DNA of 64,000 bases from Methylomonas koyamae (GCF_006483455.1 NZ_PPPU01000012.1:124001-188000); one strand, 5' to 3'; positions 11,134 to 20,817 are shown, numbered from the stretch's first letter. Notes: a model not told the origin generated them from the letters alone. Program-made: numbers and translations.

Positions 11134-11811
11134 TTAAGCCCACTGCTCATCGATTTTACCGTCGTGGCCGCAAAACACCGCGCGGGTCAGGCCGCTGAAA
11201 ATGCCGTGTTCGACGATGCCGGGGATGGCGTTCAGGCGTTCGTTCAGGGTTTTGCCGTCCAGATTGGGTTCGAAAGCCACATCCAATACCAGACTACCGT
11301 GCGATGTCACCACCAGGCCGTCCTGGTTCGGGGTCTGCCGCAAGTTGCCGTGGCCGCCGATCGCAGCGACGCTGCGTTGCACCAAACGCCAGGCGAACGG
11401 GCTGACTTCGATCGGAATCGGGAAGTTTTCGCCGATCCGTTTTACCCGTTTGCTGGCGTCGATCAACACTAAAAACGAGTCGGCGGCTTTGGCCAGCAAT
11501 TTTTCCCGTACCAGATCGTAGCCGCGGCCTTTCAACAGCGTCAGGTCCGGCGCGACTTCATCGGCGCCGTCGACGTATAAATCCAGCCCATCGATATGTT
11601 CCATGCCCAGTAATGACAGACCTAGCTGTTTGGCCTTATTGGCGCTGACCACCGAGCTGGACACGACTTTGACTTTCAAGCCTTCTTCGTTCTGTCGGCG
11701 CGCCAGTTCTTCGATGAAAAAATTGGCGGTGGAGCCGGTGCCGAGGCCGACGATCATGCCGTTTTGCACTTGCTGAGCCGCGTAGTGGGCGACGCGTTGT
11801 TTATCGTTCAT
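11134..11811 (-). CDS. rpiA: Ribose-5-phosphate isomerase A
   Basis: 225-aa RpiA that interconverts ribose 5-phosphate and ribulose 5-phosphate, relevant both to the pentose phosphate pathway and to the ribulose monophosphate cycle of a methanotroph. Motifs: GLGTGSTANFFIEEL, the active-site DGADE and LLKGRGYDLVREK; the usual KGGG there is KGRG. AGGAG lies 9 bases before the ATG. It follows lpxD by 27 bp, the last gene of a three-gene run on this strand. Confidence 0.96.
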   Translation of the reverse strand: MNDKQRVAHYAAQQVQNGMIVGLGTGSTANFFIEELARRQNEEGLKVKVVSSSVVSANKAKQLGLSLLGMEHIDGLDLYVDGADEVAPDLTLLKGRGYDLVREKLLAKAADSFLVLIDASKRVKRIGENFPIPIEVSPFAWRLVQRSVAAIGGHGNLRQTPNQDGLVVTSHGSLVLDVAFEPNLDGKTLNERLNAIPGIVEHGIFSGLTRAVFCGHDGKIDEQWA

Positions 11812-11838
11812 GGTCGTCTGCTCCTGTGTTGGTTGGCT

Positions 11839-12867
11839 TTATTCTTCCAGTTTGGCGATCCGGGCTTCCAGCGCCTTGAATTTCTGCAACAGTTCCGGCA
11901 GTTTGGCCAGCGCCGCCAATTCCCGCCACGCCACTTTACGATCCTTGGCCGGGCTGCCGAACACTTGTGCGCCCGGATCGACATCGGCCGAGATGCCGCT
12001 GCGCGCCATGACCACGGCACGGGAGCCGATCTTGACGTGGTCGGCGACGCCGGTGCTGCCGGCCAAAATCGCGCCGTCCTCGATGGTGCAGGAACCGGAG
12101 ATGCCGGACTGGCCGCAGATGATGACGTTGCGGCCGACGATATTGTTGTGGCCCAGCTGCACCAGATTGTCGATCTTGCTGCCGGCGCCGATTTTGGTCG
12201 CGCCCAGCGCGCCGCGGTCGATACAGGTGTTGGCGCCGATTTCGACGTTATCCGCGATTTCGACGTGGCCGACGTGCGGCACTTTGACGTGCTGGTTGTC
12301 GCGGAATTTGTAACCGAAGCCGTCGGCACCGATGACCGCGCCGGCATGGATGATGACGTTGTTGCCGATCACGCTGCGGTCGTAAATCACCGAATTCGGG
12401 TGAATGTGGCAGTGTTTGCCGATCGAAACGTGGTTGCCGATGCGGGCGCCGGCTTCGATGGTGCTGCTGTCGCCGATGCTGCTGTGCTGGCCGATCGTGG
12501 CGAAAGGGCCGACGTGGACGTCGTAGCCCAACGTCGAGGTGTCGGCCAGTACCGCATGTTCGGACACCTGGCGTTTCAGCGCCGGTTCCGGGTGCAGTGC
12601 CTTCACCGCATTCAAGAAGCTGATTTCCGGGTCCTTGCACACCAACAGGGCCAGATTTTCCGGGATATCGCTGTCGATCAAGGCTTCGCTGATAAAGCAA
12701 GCGGAGGCTTGGGTGTCTTTCAAGTACTTTTTGTATTTGCCGTCGCTCAACACCGTCACCTGATGGGCGTGGGCAGACATGATGTCGGCGGCGGAGTTGA
12801 TGAAGACCGACGCGTCGCCGCCGTGTACGGTGGCGTCGCAGTGTTGGGCCAGATCCTTAATCAGCAT
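11839..12867 (-). CDS. lpxD: UDP-3-O-acylglucosamine N-acyltransferase (LpxD)
   Basis: 342-aa hexapeptide-repeat acyltransferase of lipid A synthesis. An N-terminal uridine-binding domain (1-100) precedes a left-handed beta-helix of many [LIV]GxxxxI repeats (about 105-315) and a C-terminal helix. The family segments NSVIYDRSVIGNNVIIHAGAVIGADGFGYK and VGHVEIADNVEIGANT are conserved. It is not in the usual bamA-skp-lpxD-fabZ-lpxA-lpxB cluster, and may be a second LpxD paralogue. It starts 8 bp after the stop of the upstream membrane/methyltransferase-like gene. Confidence 0.88.
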   Translation of the reverse strand: MLIKDLAQHCDATVHGGDASVFINSAADIMSAHAHQVTVLSDGKYKKYLKDTQASACFISEALIDSDIPENLALLVCKDPEISFLNAVKALHPEPALKRQVSEHAVLADTSTLGYDVHVGPFATIGQHSSIGDSSTIEAGARIGNHVSIGKHCHIHPNSVIYDRSVIGNNVIIHAGAVIGADGFGYKFRDNQHVKVPHVGHVEIADNVEIGANTCIDRGALGATKIGAGSKIDNLVQLGHNNIVGRNVIICGQSGISGSCTIEDGAILAGSTGVADHVKIGSRAVVMARSGISADVDPGAQVFGSPAKDRKVAWRELAALAKLPELLQKFKALEARIAKLEE

Positions 12868-12875
12868 GTCGTTTC

Positions 12876-15104
12876 CTATTTCCAGATTCCAATAATATGG
12901 GTGAAGTCGTCGGTCCAGGGTTGCAGACCGAAGGTCAACGGTAATTTTTGCCAGTGGCCGAGCCGGCTTTGCTGCAGACGTTGCAGGCGCTCCGGATTCT
13001 TGGCGATCACCACCCAGTCGGTAGCGACCACCAGAGGGACATCGGTTTCCGGTTTAAATTCCTGCAGCAAGGCCGCCAGATGCAACTGGTTGACGTGGTC
13101 GGCCATGACTTTTTTCAAAGCCAGGTGGCGGTTGGTGATGTGAAACGCCAGCAGGCCGTCGTCTTTCAGCTTGGCGAAGTATAGCTGCAAGGCCTCGCGG
13201 GTCAGCAGATGGGTCGGCACCGCATCCGAGCTGAAGGCGTCCATCACCAGCAAGTCGAAACTGCGGTCGGCGGCTTTGGTCAGCGACAGGCGGGCGTCGC
13301 CGACCACCATTTCGGCTTGCGGGTTGCAGCGGCTCAGGTAGCTGAACCATTTCGGATTTTGCGCCACCTCGACCACCAGCGGGTCGATTTCGTAAAACGT
13401 CCATTGCTGGCCGGGTTTGAAATAGCAGGCCAACGCACCGGCGCCCAAGCCGACCGCGCCGATATGCCAATGCTGGTTTTCGGCGTCGAACTCGGCGAAC
13501 ACCTGGCCGATCGGGCCGGGTTTGCTGTAGTAGGTCAACGGTGTCGTCAGGTTGCCGGGGGTCAGGCGTTGTGCGCCGTGTTTAGTGGTGCCGTGGTACA
13601 GCTCGTGCACGGTTTCCGGCTTCTGGTTTTCGTCCGGGATCACGGTGTCGCGCACCGACATTACGCCGAAAAAGCTGCGTTCCTGGTACAGGGTGTTGGA
13701 GGCCATGCTGTGCAGGCCCAGCGTAAACAGCAGCAACACGCCGGTCAGCGAGCCCAGCGCGATCGGGCTATGGCGCAGTGCGTAACTGACGCCGGCCAGC
13801 AGGATCAGGGCGCCGCCGATCAGATCCAGATAATCGAACAATTCGCGGCTGCTGAAATAAACGATCAGGCCGACCGCCAGCACCACGGCCGGGAAAATCG
13901 GCTGCAGAAACCATTTGCCGTCGAAAAAGCCGGGACGCAACAACAGTGCCGCGACGATCATGATCGGGTATTCGTAGACCGAGTTGAACACGAACGGGGC
14001 GACGAAGGTATTGAACAGTCCGCCCAACATGCCGGCGAACGACATCACCAGATAAAAACGGGTCAGATATTGCGGATGCGGCCGGCTTTTCGCCAATTCG
14101 CCGTGGCAAACCATTACCGCCAGGAAAAACGCGATCAGGTGCAGAATCAGGTCCAGCCAATAAGGCAGCGTGGCCGGATTGATGAAGGAATAGGCGATGA
14201 ATACCGTCAATACCGCCGGTTGCGCGGCCAGCATCCACGGCCGGAGCCGGTCGGCCCAGGTGCCGAACACCAGAATGAAGGTCAGCAGGTACAAGGTCAG
14301 CGGCACGATCCACAACAACGGTACTGCGGCGATGTCGGTACTGATGAACTGAGTCAAGCCGAGCAATAAACTGGACGGCACGAAAGCCAAGGCCAGCCAA
14401 TGCAGTTGTTGCAGCGTCGTGGGCGGTTCAATGCCGGCGTCGGTCAAGACCTCGTCGTCGGCCTTATCGGCCTGATTCCGCCAAAAACTGATGCCGCAAA
14501 CCAGAATCAGCAGGCACAAGCCGACGTAAGCACCACTCCAGGCCAGCCGTTGCGTCGTCAGGCCCAAATTGGGTTCGATCAAAAACGGGTAGCTCAATAG
14601 CGCCAACAGGCTGCCGGCGTTGCTGGCGGCGTATAAATAGTAGGGATCGCCGCTGCTGTGATGGCCGCTGTGCGAGAACCATTTTTGCAGCAACGGCGCT
14701 GTGGTCGACACCACGAAGAAGGGCAGGCCGATGGCTAGAAACAAAGTCCAAACCAGCCATAGCGTCGGATTGCCGGCGGTGGGCGGCGTCGCGTCTGCCG
14801 GCAACGCTACCGGTAACGCGATCGCGCTGAAAATCAGCAGCGCGGTATGGATTTGCAACTGGCGCTGGCTGCCGAAACGCGAACTGAGCCAATCGGCATA
14901 CAGATAGCCGAGGAACAGCAGGGTCTGGTAAAACACCATGCAGGTATTCCACACCGCCGGCGTACCGCCCAGCAAGGGCAGCAGAATTTTGCCGAACATC
15001 GGCTGCAGCACGAACATTAACGTGGCGCTGGCGAACAGGGTGGCGGCGAACGGAATGACGGGAGAAATCGAAGATTGGCTGGCGGTTTGTGCGGTGCTGT
15101 TCAT
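12876..15104 (-). CDS. Fused membrane / spermidine-synthase-like protein
   Basis: 742-aa protein with about a dozen membrane helices (residues 15-510; start of the MFS-like unit FAATLFASATLMFVLQPMF) followed by a Rossmann aminopropyl/methyltransferase domain (about 540-700). The nucleotide-binding loop GAVGLGAGALACY, the acidic strand end TFYEIDPLVVEVA and VMDAFSSDAVPTHLLT are as in SpeE-type enzymes. Proteins of this fused type are common but poorly characterised; true polyamine synthesis is not assured. It heads the run with lpxD and rpiA, suggesting an envelope-related role, which is inference. Confidence 0.85.
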   Translation of the reverse strand: MNSTAQTASQSSISPVIPFAATLFASATLMFVLQPMFGKILLPLLGGTPAVWNTCMVFYQTLLFLGYLYADWLSSRFGSQRQLQIHTALLIFSAIALPVALPADATPPTAGNPTLWLVWTLFLAIGLPFFVVSTTAPLLQKWFSHSGHHSSGDPYYLYAASNAGSLLALLSYPFLIEPNLGLTTQRLAWSGAYVGLCLLILVCGISFWRNQADKADDEVLTDAGIEPPTTLQQLHWLALAFVPSSLLLGLTQFISTDIAAVPLLWIVPLTLYLLTFILVFGTWADRLRPWMLAAQPAVLTVFIAYSFINPATLPYWLDLILHLIAFFLAVMVCHGELAKSRPHPQYLTRFYLVMSFAGMLGGLFNTFVAPFVFNSVYEYPIMIVAALLLRPGFFDGKWFLQPIFPAVVLAVGLIVYFSSRELFDYLDLIGGALILLAGVSYALRHSPIALGSLTGVLLLFTLGLHSMASNTLYQERSFFGVMSVRDTVIPDENQKPETVHELYHGTTKHGAQRLTPGNLTTPLTYYSKPGPIGQVFAEFDAENQHWHIGAVGLGAGALACYFKPGQQWTFYEIDPLVVEVAQNPKWFSYLSRCNPQAEMVVGDARLSLTKAADRSFDLLVMDAFSSDAVPTHLLTREALQLYFAKLKDDGLLAFHITNRHLALKKVMADHVNQLHLAALLQEFKPETDVPLVVATDWVVIAKNPERLQRLQQSRLGHWQKLPLTFGLQPWTDDFTHIIGIWK

Positions 15105-15363
15105 TGTTATTCTGATTGTGGCCGAACGAGTCTCGGCCCATCATAAAGCATTTGACGGCGCTTGTGGCCGCTTCGGCGATACGAGTGGCCCGTCTTTAGC
15201 TGGCCGGGGAGACGGCAGGTCCGGGGTTTTGTTCGCTCGGTGACGCATTGTTCGCAGCGGCGATATCGGTCCGTCAAGGTTTTGGCGACTTCCATCGCGG
15301 CCGGCTCCGTTTTGGCGTGCCCGAGTCCGGCTGCTGGTCGCCAGCCTTCAATAGTCAACGCGG

Positions 15364-16050
15364 TTAGCGGGAGCGGATCGGTGGATGGCGGTTGCCGAGT
15401 TCGTCCAAATCGTCCAGGCTCATAATCGGCGAATACATCAGGTCTTTGATGTCGGTAGAGCGGGTCCAGCCAAAATCCATTTCGCCGATCGCGCGCTTGG
15501 TCATTTTCATAAAGCGGGTCTCGACTGCCGGGCTGGTCGTGGTATCTCCCGGTTGGTGCATGCGTGCGGCAGAAACGACCGAGCAGCGGCAATCGCGGTC
15601 GTGGAAGGAAAATTGAAAACGAAAATTGCGGTCACGAGCGTTGATGTCGCGGTTGGTTAGGAACACAAAATGGGTGTGCTTGCCGCCTTCCGGCAAGCGT
15701 CGCATCACCGTACCGGCTTGTTCGAAGATGTCTTGCGCGGCGAATTGTTGCGTGCCGGGAAAGGCTTGCAAGCCTAAGCTACCCAACGGCAGAGTGGCCT
15801 TGACCCGAATGCCGAACTCTTTGGTTAACGTTTTAGCCATTTGTGCGGCGTAATCGCCGGAGAAATCGTCTAGCGGTAATAGATAGACATCGACCGCACC
15901 GGTTTTCTCTGCCGGCTGGGTCTTGGTCTGAGGGGGCGCAGGTTTAAAGTCGGGAATCGGCGCCAGGGTTTCGGCGGGCGCTGGCGTTTCGACCGCCGCG
16001 CAGCCGGTCAGGATGACCGCGATTGCGGTTAAGAGTGCTGGACATTTCAT
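15364..16050 (-). CDS. Lipoprotein with a degenerate archaemetzincin-like look, unknown
   Basis: 228 aa. Signal peptide with lipobox ILTGC (Cys at residue 17), a Pro/Thr-rich linker (residues 20-50), then a globular part beginning VDVYLLPLDDFSGDYAAQMAKTL and ending SPIMSLDDLDELG. The order of a LLPL strand, FGIRVK, LPLGS and TQQFAAQDIFE reminds me of archaemetzincin-type metallopeptidases, but no HExxH zinc motif is present, so catalytic activity is unlikely and the relation is tentative. Cysteines DRDCRC may form a disulfide. It is transcribed toward the 742-aa gene with 259 bp between. Confidence 0.65.
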   Translation of the reverse strand: MKCPALLTAIAVILTGCAAVETPAPAETLAPIPDFKPAPPQTKTQPAEKTGAVDVYLLPLDDFSGDYAAQMAKTLTKEFGIRVKATLPLGSLGLQAFPGTQQFAAQDIFEQAGTVMRRLPEGGKHTHFVFLTNRDINARDRNFRFQFSFHDRDCRCSVVSAARMHQPGDTTTSPAVETRFMKMTKRAIGEMDFGWTRSTDIKDLMYSPIMSLDDLDELGNRHPPIRSR

Positions 16051-16279
16051 TGATTAGATCCTAAACGTGAAACAGACTTGGCCGGCGGCAGCTGGTTAGC
16101 TGCGCCGCTTTAGTGGTCGAGTGAACTAGCTGACGGTGGGGCGCGAATGCCGACCGTCGCCGGAATTCTAACGATTCGCCGCCCATGTGCCAATCTTGAC
16201 TAACGTGTTAAAGTCAGCTGCTATCGCCCCGGCGCTGCTGGCGGAATAACTTCAAAACCGGTTATTGGTAGTTTTCAAC

Positions 16280-16924
16280 ATGTACAGCCCCGTTCAGTTT
16301 CAAGAGCACGACCCACAGCTTCTCCAGGCATTGATGCGGGACTACCCGTTGGCATGCCTGATTACACCGACTTCAACGGGAACGGAAATCAATCACCTGC
16401 CGTTGCTTTGGCGCGATGACGGCTCTGAGCAAGGCGTGTTGCATGGTCATGTCGCCCGCAACAATCCGGTTTGGCGCGAATACGACCGACGCCGGCCGGC
16501 GTCGGCGGTGTTCCAAGGCCCCAACGCTTACATTTCGCCAACCTGGTACGTCGGCACGCGCGAGCATGGCAAAGTTGTGCCGACCTGGAATTACGCCGTC
16601 GTGCATGCTCATGGCCGGCTGCGGGTGGTAGAAGATGCCGCTTGGTTGTATCGACACTTGGCGGAGATGACCGACGTACAGGAGGCCGGTCTGGCCTCGC
16701 CGTGGGCTTTGGCCGATGCGCCGGCCGAATTTACTGGCAATTTGCTGAACCAGATTATCGGTATCGAAATTGCCGTCGAGCGTTTGGAGGGGAAGTGGAA
16801 AGTCAGTCAAAACCAGCCCATCGCCAATCGGCTCGGGGTAATCGCAGGATTGCAATCCAGCAGCCAGCCGCAAGCGGCAGCAATGGCGGATCTGGTACGG
16901 CGCCGTTTGCCCAACGGCGATTGA
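16280..16924 (+). CDS. FMN-binding negative transcriptional regulator, PaiB family
   Basis: 214-aa protein of the PaiB family (split-barrel FMN-binding fold). It begins MYSPVQFQEHDPQLLQALM and holds the family signature GPNAYISPTWY...VPTWNYAVVHAHG. In Bacillus PaiB acts with PaiA on sporulation and protease genes; in proteobacteria the role is usually unproven and may be flavin-dependent oxidoreduction. ATG 16280 matches the conserved start; the TTG at 16265 adds only five residues. Confidence 0.88.
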   Translation: MYSPVQFQEHDPQLLQALMRDYPLACLITPTSTGTEINHLPLLWRDDGSEQGVLHGHVARNNPVWREYDRRRPASAVFQGPNAYISPTWYVGTREHGKVVPTWNYAVVHAHGRLRVVEDAAWLYRHLAEMTDVQEAGLASPWALADAPAEFTGNLLNQIIGIEIAVERLEGKWKVSQNQPIANRLGVIAGLQSSSQPQAAAMADLVRRRLPNGD

Positions 16925-17168
16925 TGGTGGCGTTGCGACGGTGTTCGGGCAAATGATTGCCGGCTGCGCGGCGTCAAGAATCTGACTGGAAATCCGTGCC
17001 GGGGCGGCAATAAATTGCGCCTTTGCCAGGCTTCGGCGGATGAAATATTTTTTGTTTTTATGTAAGTTGTTGTTATTTTTATGTAAAAGTTATATGGCAT
17101 GGAAAGTGAATGATCCGGGTAGGCGGCAATAATGCCAAACTCATTAGAGATTTATCGGGAGAACGATC

Positions 17169-18023
17169 ATGCCATCACCAATGGTCATCAATACGAATAT
17201 CGCTTCATTGAACAGCCAGAAATATCTGAGCCGGACTAACGAAAGTCTGCAAACGTCCATGGAGCGCTTGTCTTCAGGCATGCGGGTCAACAGCGCGAAA
17301 GACGACGCGGCCGGTTTGGCGATTGCCGACCGGATGACTTCGCAGATCCGCGGTATGACGGTTGCCATGCGCAACGCCAACGACGGTATTTCCATGGCGC
17401 AAACGGCCGAGGCCGGTATGGGAACCCTGACCGAAACCTTGCAACGGATGCGCGATTTGGCGATTCAGGCAGCGAACCGGGCGGCGGTCAGCAATGGCGA
17501 CCGGCAAAAACTGCAAACCGAGTTTGCCCAGTTGGGCGACGAGTTGCAGCGGATTATCACCAACACCGAGTTCAACGGTAAGAAAATCCTGAACGGCTCG
17601 TTGCAAGGCGCGAACTTCCAAATCGGTGCCAACACCGCCTCGGATAACCAGATTTCGGTGACGGTATCCAATTTGTTGAGTATGTCCGGCATCAACGAAC
17701 TGTTCGGCACCAACCGCTCGATCGGTAGCGCTGCGACTTCCACGTTCGTGCGGTCCGCGATCGATGCGATCGATACCGCGATCGAGAAGATCGATATCTT
17801 CCGTTCCAACCTCGGTGCGATTCAAAACCGTTTCACGACCACGATTGCTAATCTACAATCGTCTATCGAGAACCAAAGTGCGGCGCGGTCCAGAATCATG
17901 GATGCCGACTTCGCTTCGGAAACTTCGAATCTGACCCGCAGCCAGATCCTGCAACAAGCCGGCACGGCGATGTTGGCGCAGGCGAATCAGGTCTCGCAAG
18001 GGGTCTTGAAACTATTGCAATAA
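17169..18023 (+). CDS. fliC: Flagellin
   Basis: 284-aa flagellin, the filament subunit exported by the flagellar type III system. Conserved D0/D1 ends are present: N-terminal INTNIASLNSQKYL and RLSSGMRVNSAKDDAAGLAI, C-terminal DFASETSNLTRSQILQQAG and the final QVSQGVLKLLQ. The middle is very short (about residues 155-195), so D2/D3 surface domains are essentially absent. GGGAGA precedes the ATG by 6 bases. The next gene, a Maf-type transferase, starts 22 bp downstream and likely glycosylates this product. Confidence 0.96.
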   Translation: MPSPMVINTNIASLNSQKYLSRTNESLQTSMERLSSGMRVNSAKDDAAGLAIADRMTSQIRGMTVAMRNANDGISMAQTAEAGMGTLTETLQRMRDLAIQAANRAAVSNGDRQKLQTEFAQLGDELQRIITNTEFNGKKILNGSLQGANFQIGANTASDNQISVTVSNLLSMSGINELFGTNRSIGSAATSTFVRSAIDAIDTAIEKIDIFRSNLGAIQNRFTTTIANLQSSIENQSAARSRIMDADFASETSNLTRSQILQQAGTAMLAQANQVSQGVLKLLQ

Positions 18024-18045
18024 ACCGGGCTACCAGGCGCGAGGT

Positions 18046-20553
18046 ATGACAGAAACGATCGATTTGGCGGATGAACAAGCGCTGGGGCCGTTAACGACGA
18101 ACGCGTTCGGCGACCGCTACTTTTTCAATCTGAATCGCCACGCGTTCGATAAGCTCGGCGCGGCGGCGTTGTTCGAGACCAAGTTCGGCGATCTGTTGTT
18201 CAGGGAAGACGAGCTGAACATCGTTGTCGGTACCGATTCCGGCATGTTGTTGCAGTATTTGCGCGGCAAGACTTTGCCGAAGGGTACCCGATATATTTTT
18301 ATCGAGCCGGATCGGGTATTGCAGGCCTTGCTCAGCCATGACTTGCTTGGGGAGACAGACGAACGTATCGTTTGCGTCGGTCCCGGCGAGTGGCCGCAGA
18401 CCCTGCAAAAATTCAAAGCCGCCGATTATTTTTATATCGATGCGGTGAAATCGGTCAATGCGTTGTGCGCACAGGACGATTTTATCGACGAATACGCCGA
18501 GTTGAGTTGGCACGTCGCCGAGGTTCTGTCGCAATTGAACTGGCGGTATAGCGCCGAATTGGGGTCGGAAGCGTTTATTGCCCGGCAAATCGCCAATGCA
18601 GCCGACAACCGGTTGCCGGCCAAATTATTGGCAAAGGCGTTCAGCGGCAAAACGGTGGCAATTCTTGCCGGCGGGCCGTCGCTCGATCAGGCTTTGCCCT
18701 GGGTAATTCAGCATCGGCAGCAGTGCGTGGTATTTGCCGTCTCCCGCATTTCCAGGCAATTGCTGGCCGCCGGTATCGAACCGGACTTCGTGTTTTCCGT
18801 CGACCCCACCGATTTAAGTTTCGATATCAGCAAGGAAATGCTGAACTTCAGCGAAAAAACCGTTTTTGTCTGTTCTTACCACACTGTGCCGACGTTGGTC
18901 AGTCAATGGCCGGGCACCATGCTCTATCTGGGGGCTCGATTGCCCTGGCAGAGCGACTTGAATATCAAAAACCTGAGCAGCGCCGGTCCTACCGTGACCA
19001 ATACGGCCTTGAACATGGCCTACGAATTCGGTTTCAGTCGCATTATCTTGTGCGGCGTCGACCTGTGTTTTACCCGCGAGGGCTTTACTCACGCCAAAGG
19101 CAGCGACGAACAATTGGCTGGGCCGCGGTTCAATCTGACCTCATTGCAAGTCGAGACCAATGGTGGTTATCTGGCGCCAACCAGTTGCGATTTTGCCCAA
19201 GCGATCAAGTCGTTGGGACGGCAGACCCAGTTGCTGAGCCGTGCCGGTTGTCGCATCGTCAACCTGGCCGAGGGCGCCGCAAAAATCGAAGCGGTGGAAT
19301 ATCTGCCGGCGGCGTCGTTGCTGCTGGACTCAGAACCAGTCGACGTGGATTCCATTCTGGCGGCACGGCTGTCATCGGCGAGCGGCGGATGCCAGGATCT
19401 CGAACAGGTTCATGCCGAATTGAAACGCGCGCAACACCAAGTCAAAGCGATTGCCAAACTGTCTGCTAACGCCCGCCAAATTAATGACGCGATGTATCGG
19501 AGCGAGGGTACGGTCGTCAGTTTTAAAGACAAGAAAAACCTCGACCAAATCGAGAAAAAATTTAAGCGCGAATATCGGCAATACAGCCGGCTGGTCAAAA
19601 AATTCGGTATTCGCAGTTTCATCAAATTGACCAAGCCGTTCGACGATGCAGAATGGAGCGCCGAGGAAGCCCGCCAATTGGGCAACGTTTATTACGATGC
19701 CTATGCCGAAGGCGCCAATAAGTTGTTGGCTTTGATCGATGCAGCGATCGATCGTGTTTCTGCGCGTCGGCAAGAGCAAATGCCGCAGCCCGATTTTGCT
19801 CAGCTGCTTGCCCAGGCGGAAACAGACCGCAGTTACGGCCGAGTCAAATTGTGGCGGCGAAAATTCGGCGAAGAATCGTTACCGGCCGGGTTCGCTGCTG
19901 AATTTGCCGAGATGGAGCGGCGTTATGCGGACGTCTTGACCGATCGCAATACCAAGCACATGGCTCGAGCCAAGAGCCACAGCAATCTGGCTGCGGTAAA
20001 GCATCGGGCCGGTTTGCTGTTCAAACATCGCAAAACGGCAGAACTGCGAGATTTGCTTGCCGCACTGGATAAGCACGAGCAACAGCAGGCGGCAAATTGT
20101 TACCGCTTTTTGGTCGAGGGCTATCTGGCCGAATTGCAGGAGTGCCCGGAAGATGCGTTGGACGCTTACCAGCGGGTGGTCGATTTGGGGGATGCCTTGC
20201 TGGAGGAAGCTTTGGCCAGAATTGCCGCGATCGGCGTCAGTCACGACGACGGGCAAACGGCCAGATTGGCTTTGGAGTGCTTGTCGCAATTGAATCCGGT
20301 GTATTTGCCGTTCTACGCCGAAATTCAACGGTTGCAGCAGGACATGGTTGCGGCTATCGATTCGTACGCGGCGTATATCGGACAGTTCCCGCAAGACGTA
20401 CTGGTACAGATGAAATTGGCGGCGTTGTACGGCGAATGCCGGATTTACGATGGGGCGGATATGATGCTGGATTACATTTTGCAGCAAAAACCGGATTACG
20501 CTGCGGCGTTGGCTTTGAAGCGGCACCTGTCGGAGCAGAAAACGGCGGGTTAG
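18046..20553 (+). CDS. Motility accessory factor (Maf), flagellin glycosyltransferase
   Basis: 835-aa protein with a central DUF115/MptE-like domain (about 200-400; GKTVAILAGGPSLDQALPW, VDPTDLSFDI, CGVDLCFTREGFTHAKG). Maf proteins transfer pseudaminic or related nonulosonic acids to Ser/Thr of flagellin in the cytoplasm. The last 270 residues are helical with TPR-like repeats and a coiled segment around 480-530 (KDKKNLDQIEKKFKREYRQ). Immediate linkage to fliC supports the role. No sugar-synthesis genes are adjacent, so the donor sugar is unknown. Confidence 0.9.
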   Translation: MTETIDLADEQALGPLTTNAFGDRYFFNLNRHAFDKLGAAALFETKFGDLLFREDELNIVVGTDSGMLLQYLRGKTLPKGTRYIFIEPDRVLQALLSHDLLGETDERIVCVGPGEWPQTLQKFKAADYFYIDAVKSVNALCAQDDFIDEYAELSWHVAEVLSQLNWRYSAELGSEAFIARQIANAADNRLPAKLLAKAFSGKTVAILAGGPSLDQALPWVIQHRQQCVVFAVSRISRQLLAAGIEPDFVFSVDPTDLSFDISKEMLNFSEKTVFVCSYHTVPTLVSQWPGTMLYLGARLPWQSDLNIKNLSSAGPTVTNTALNMAYEFGFSRIILCGVDLCFTREGFTHAKGSDEQLAGPRFNLTSLQVETNGGYLAPTSCDFAQAIKSLGRQTQLLSRAGCRIVNLAEGAAKIEAVEYLPAASLLLDSEPVDVDSILAARLSSASGGCQDLEQVHAELKRAQHQVKAIAKLSANARQINDAMYRSEGTVVSFKDKKNLDQIEKKFKREYRQYSRLVKKFGIRSFIKLTKPFDDAEWSAEEARQLGNVYYDAYAEGANKLLALIDAAIDRVSARRQEQMPQPDFAQLLAQAETDRSYGRVKLWRRKFGEESLPAGFAAEFAEMERRYADVLTDRNTKHMARAKSHSNLAAVKHRAGLLFKHRKTAELRDLLAALDKHEQQQAANCYRFLVEGYLAELQECPEDALDAYQRVVDLGDALLEEALARIAAIGVSHDDGQTARLALECLSQLNPVYLPFYAEIQRLQQDMVAAIDSYAAYIGQFPQDVLVQMKLAALYGECRIYDGADMMLDYILQQKPDYAAALALKRHLSEQKTAG

Positions 20554-20619
20554 GGCTAAAGATTTCGCGTTGTCGGGCGATAAGCTTGGCAGTGCTATCT
20601 TTTGTTCTGGAGGTGTGCG

Positions 20620-20817
20620 ATGGCTGATTCGATATCCGGTATTAATTCATCCAGTCTGCTGGCAGCGGTGTTGCAGCAGGCATCGAATAAGCAAGAGTTG
20701 GCGGTGGCTGTCGTCAAAAAAGGCCAGGAAGTCGAAGCCGCCCAGGGAGAGGCCGCGCTGAAGCTGATTGATTCGGCCGCTACCGCTGCTGCCGGCAAAA
20801 TCGATACTTACGTTTGA
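20620..20817 (+). CDS. YjfB-like putative motility protein
   Basis: 65-aa protein, MADSISGINSSSLLAAVLQQASNKQELAVAV and a helical, Ala-rich end. It matches the YjfB family of small proteins often found near flagellar genes (in Bacillus under the motility sigma factor). GGAGGT lies 5 bases before ATG 20620; the TTG at 20602 would overlap that site. Position after fliC and maf fits a motility link; function unknown. Confidence 0.75.
   Translation: MADSISGINSSSLLAAVLQQASNKQELAVAVVKKGQEVEAAQGEAALKLIDSAATAAAGKIDTYV

Noticed and set aside
13209-14369. 386-codon plus-strand frame antisense to the membrane/SpeE-like gene
   Set aside because: Gln/Arg/His-rich antisense frame; the minus strand encodes a coherent multi-domain protein.
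17080-17168. Sigma-28 or sigma-54 promoter for flagellin
   Set aside because: GAAAGTGA with GGCGGCAA has wrong spacing or only 5 of 8 matches to sigma-28; TGGCAT-N5-GTGAA is a poor sigma-54 match. Neither is supportable.
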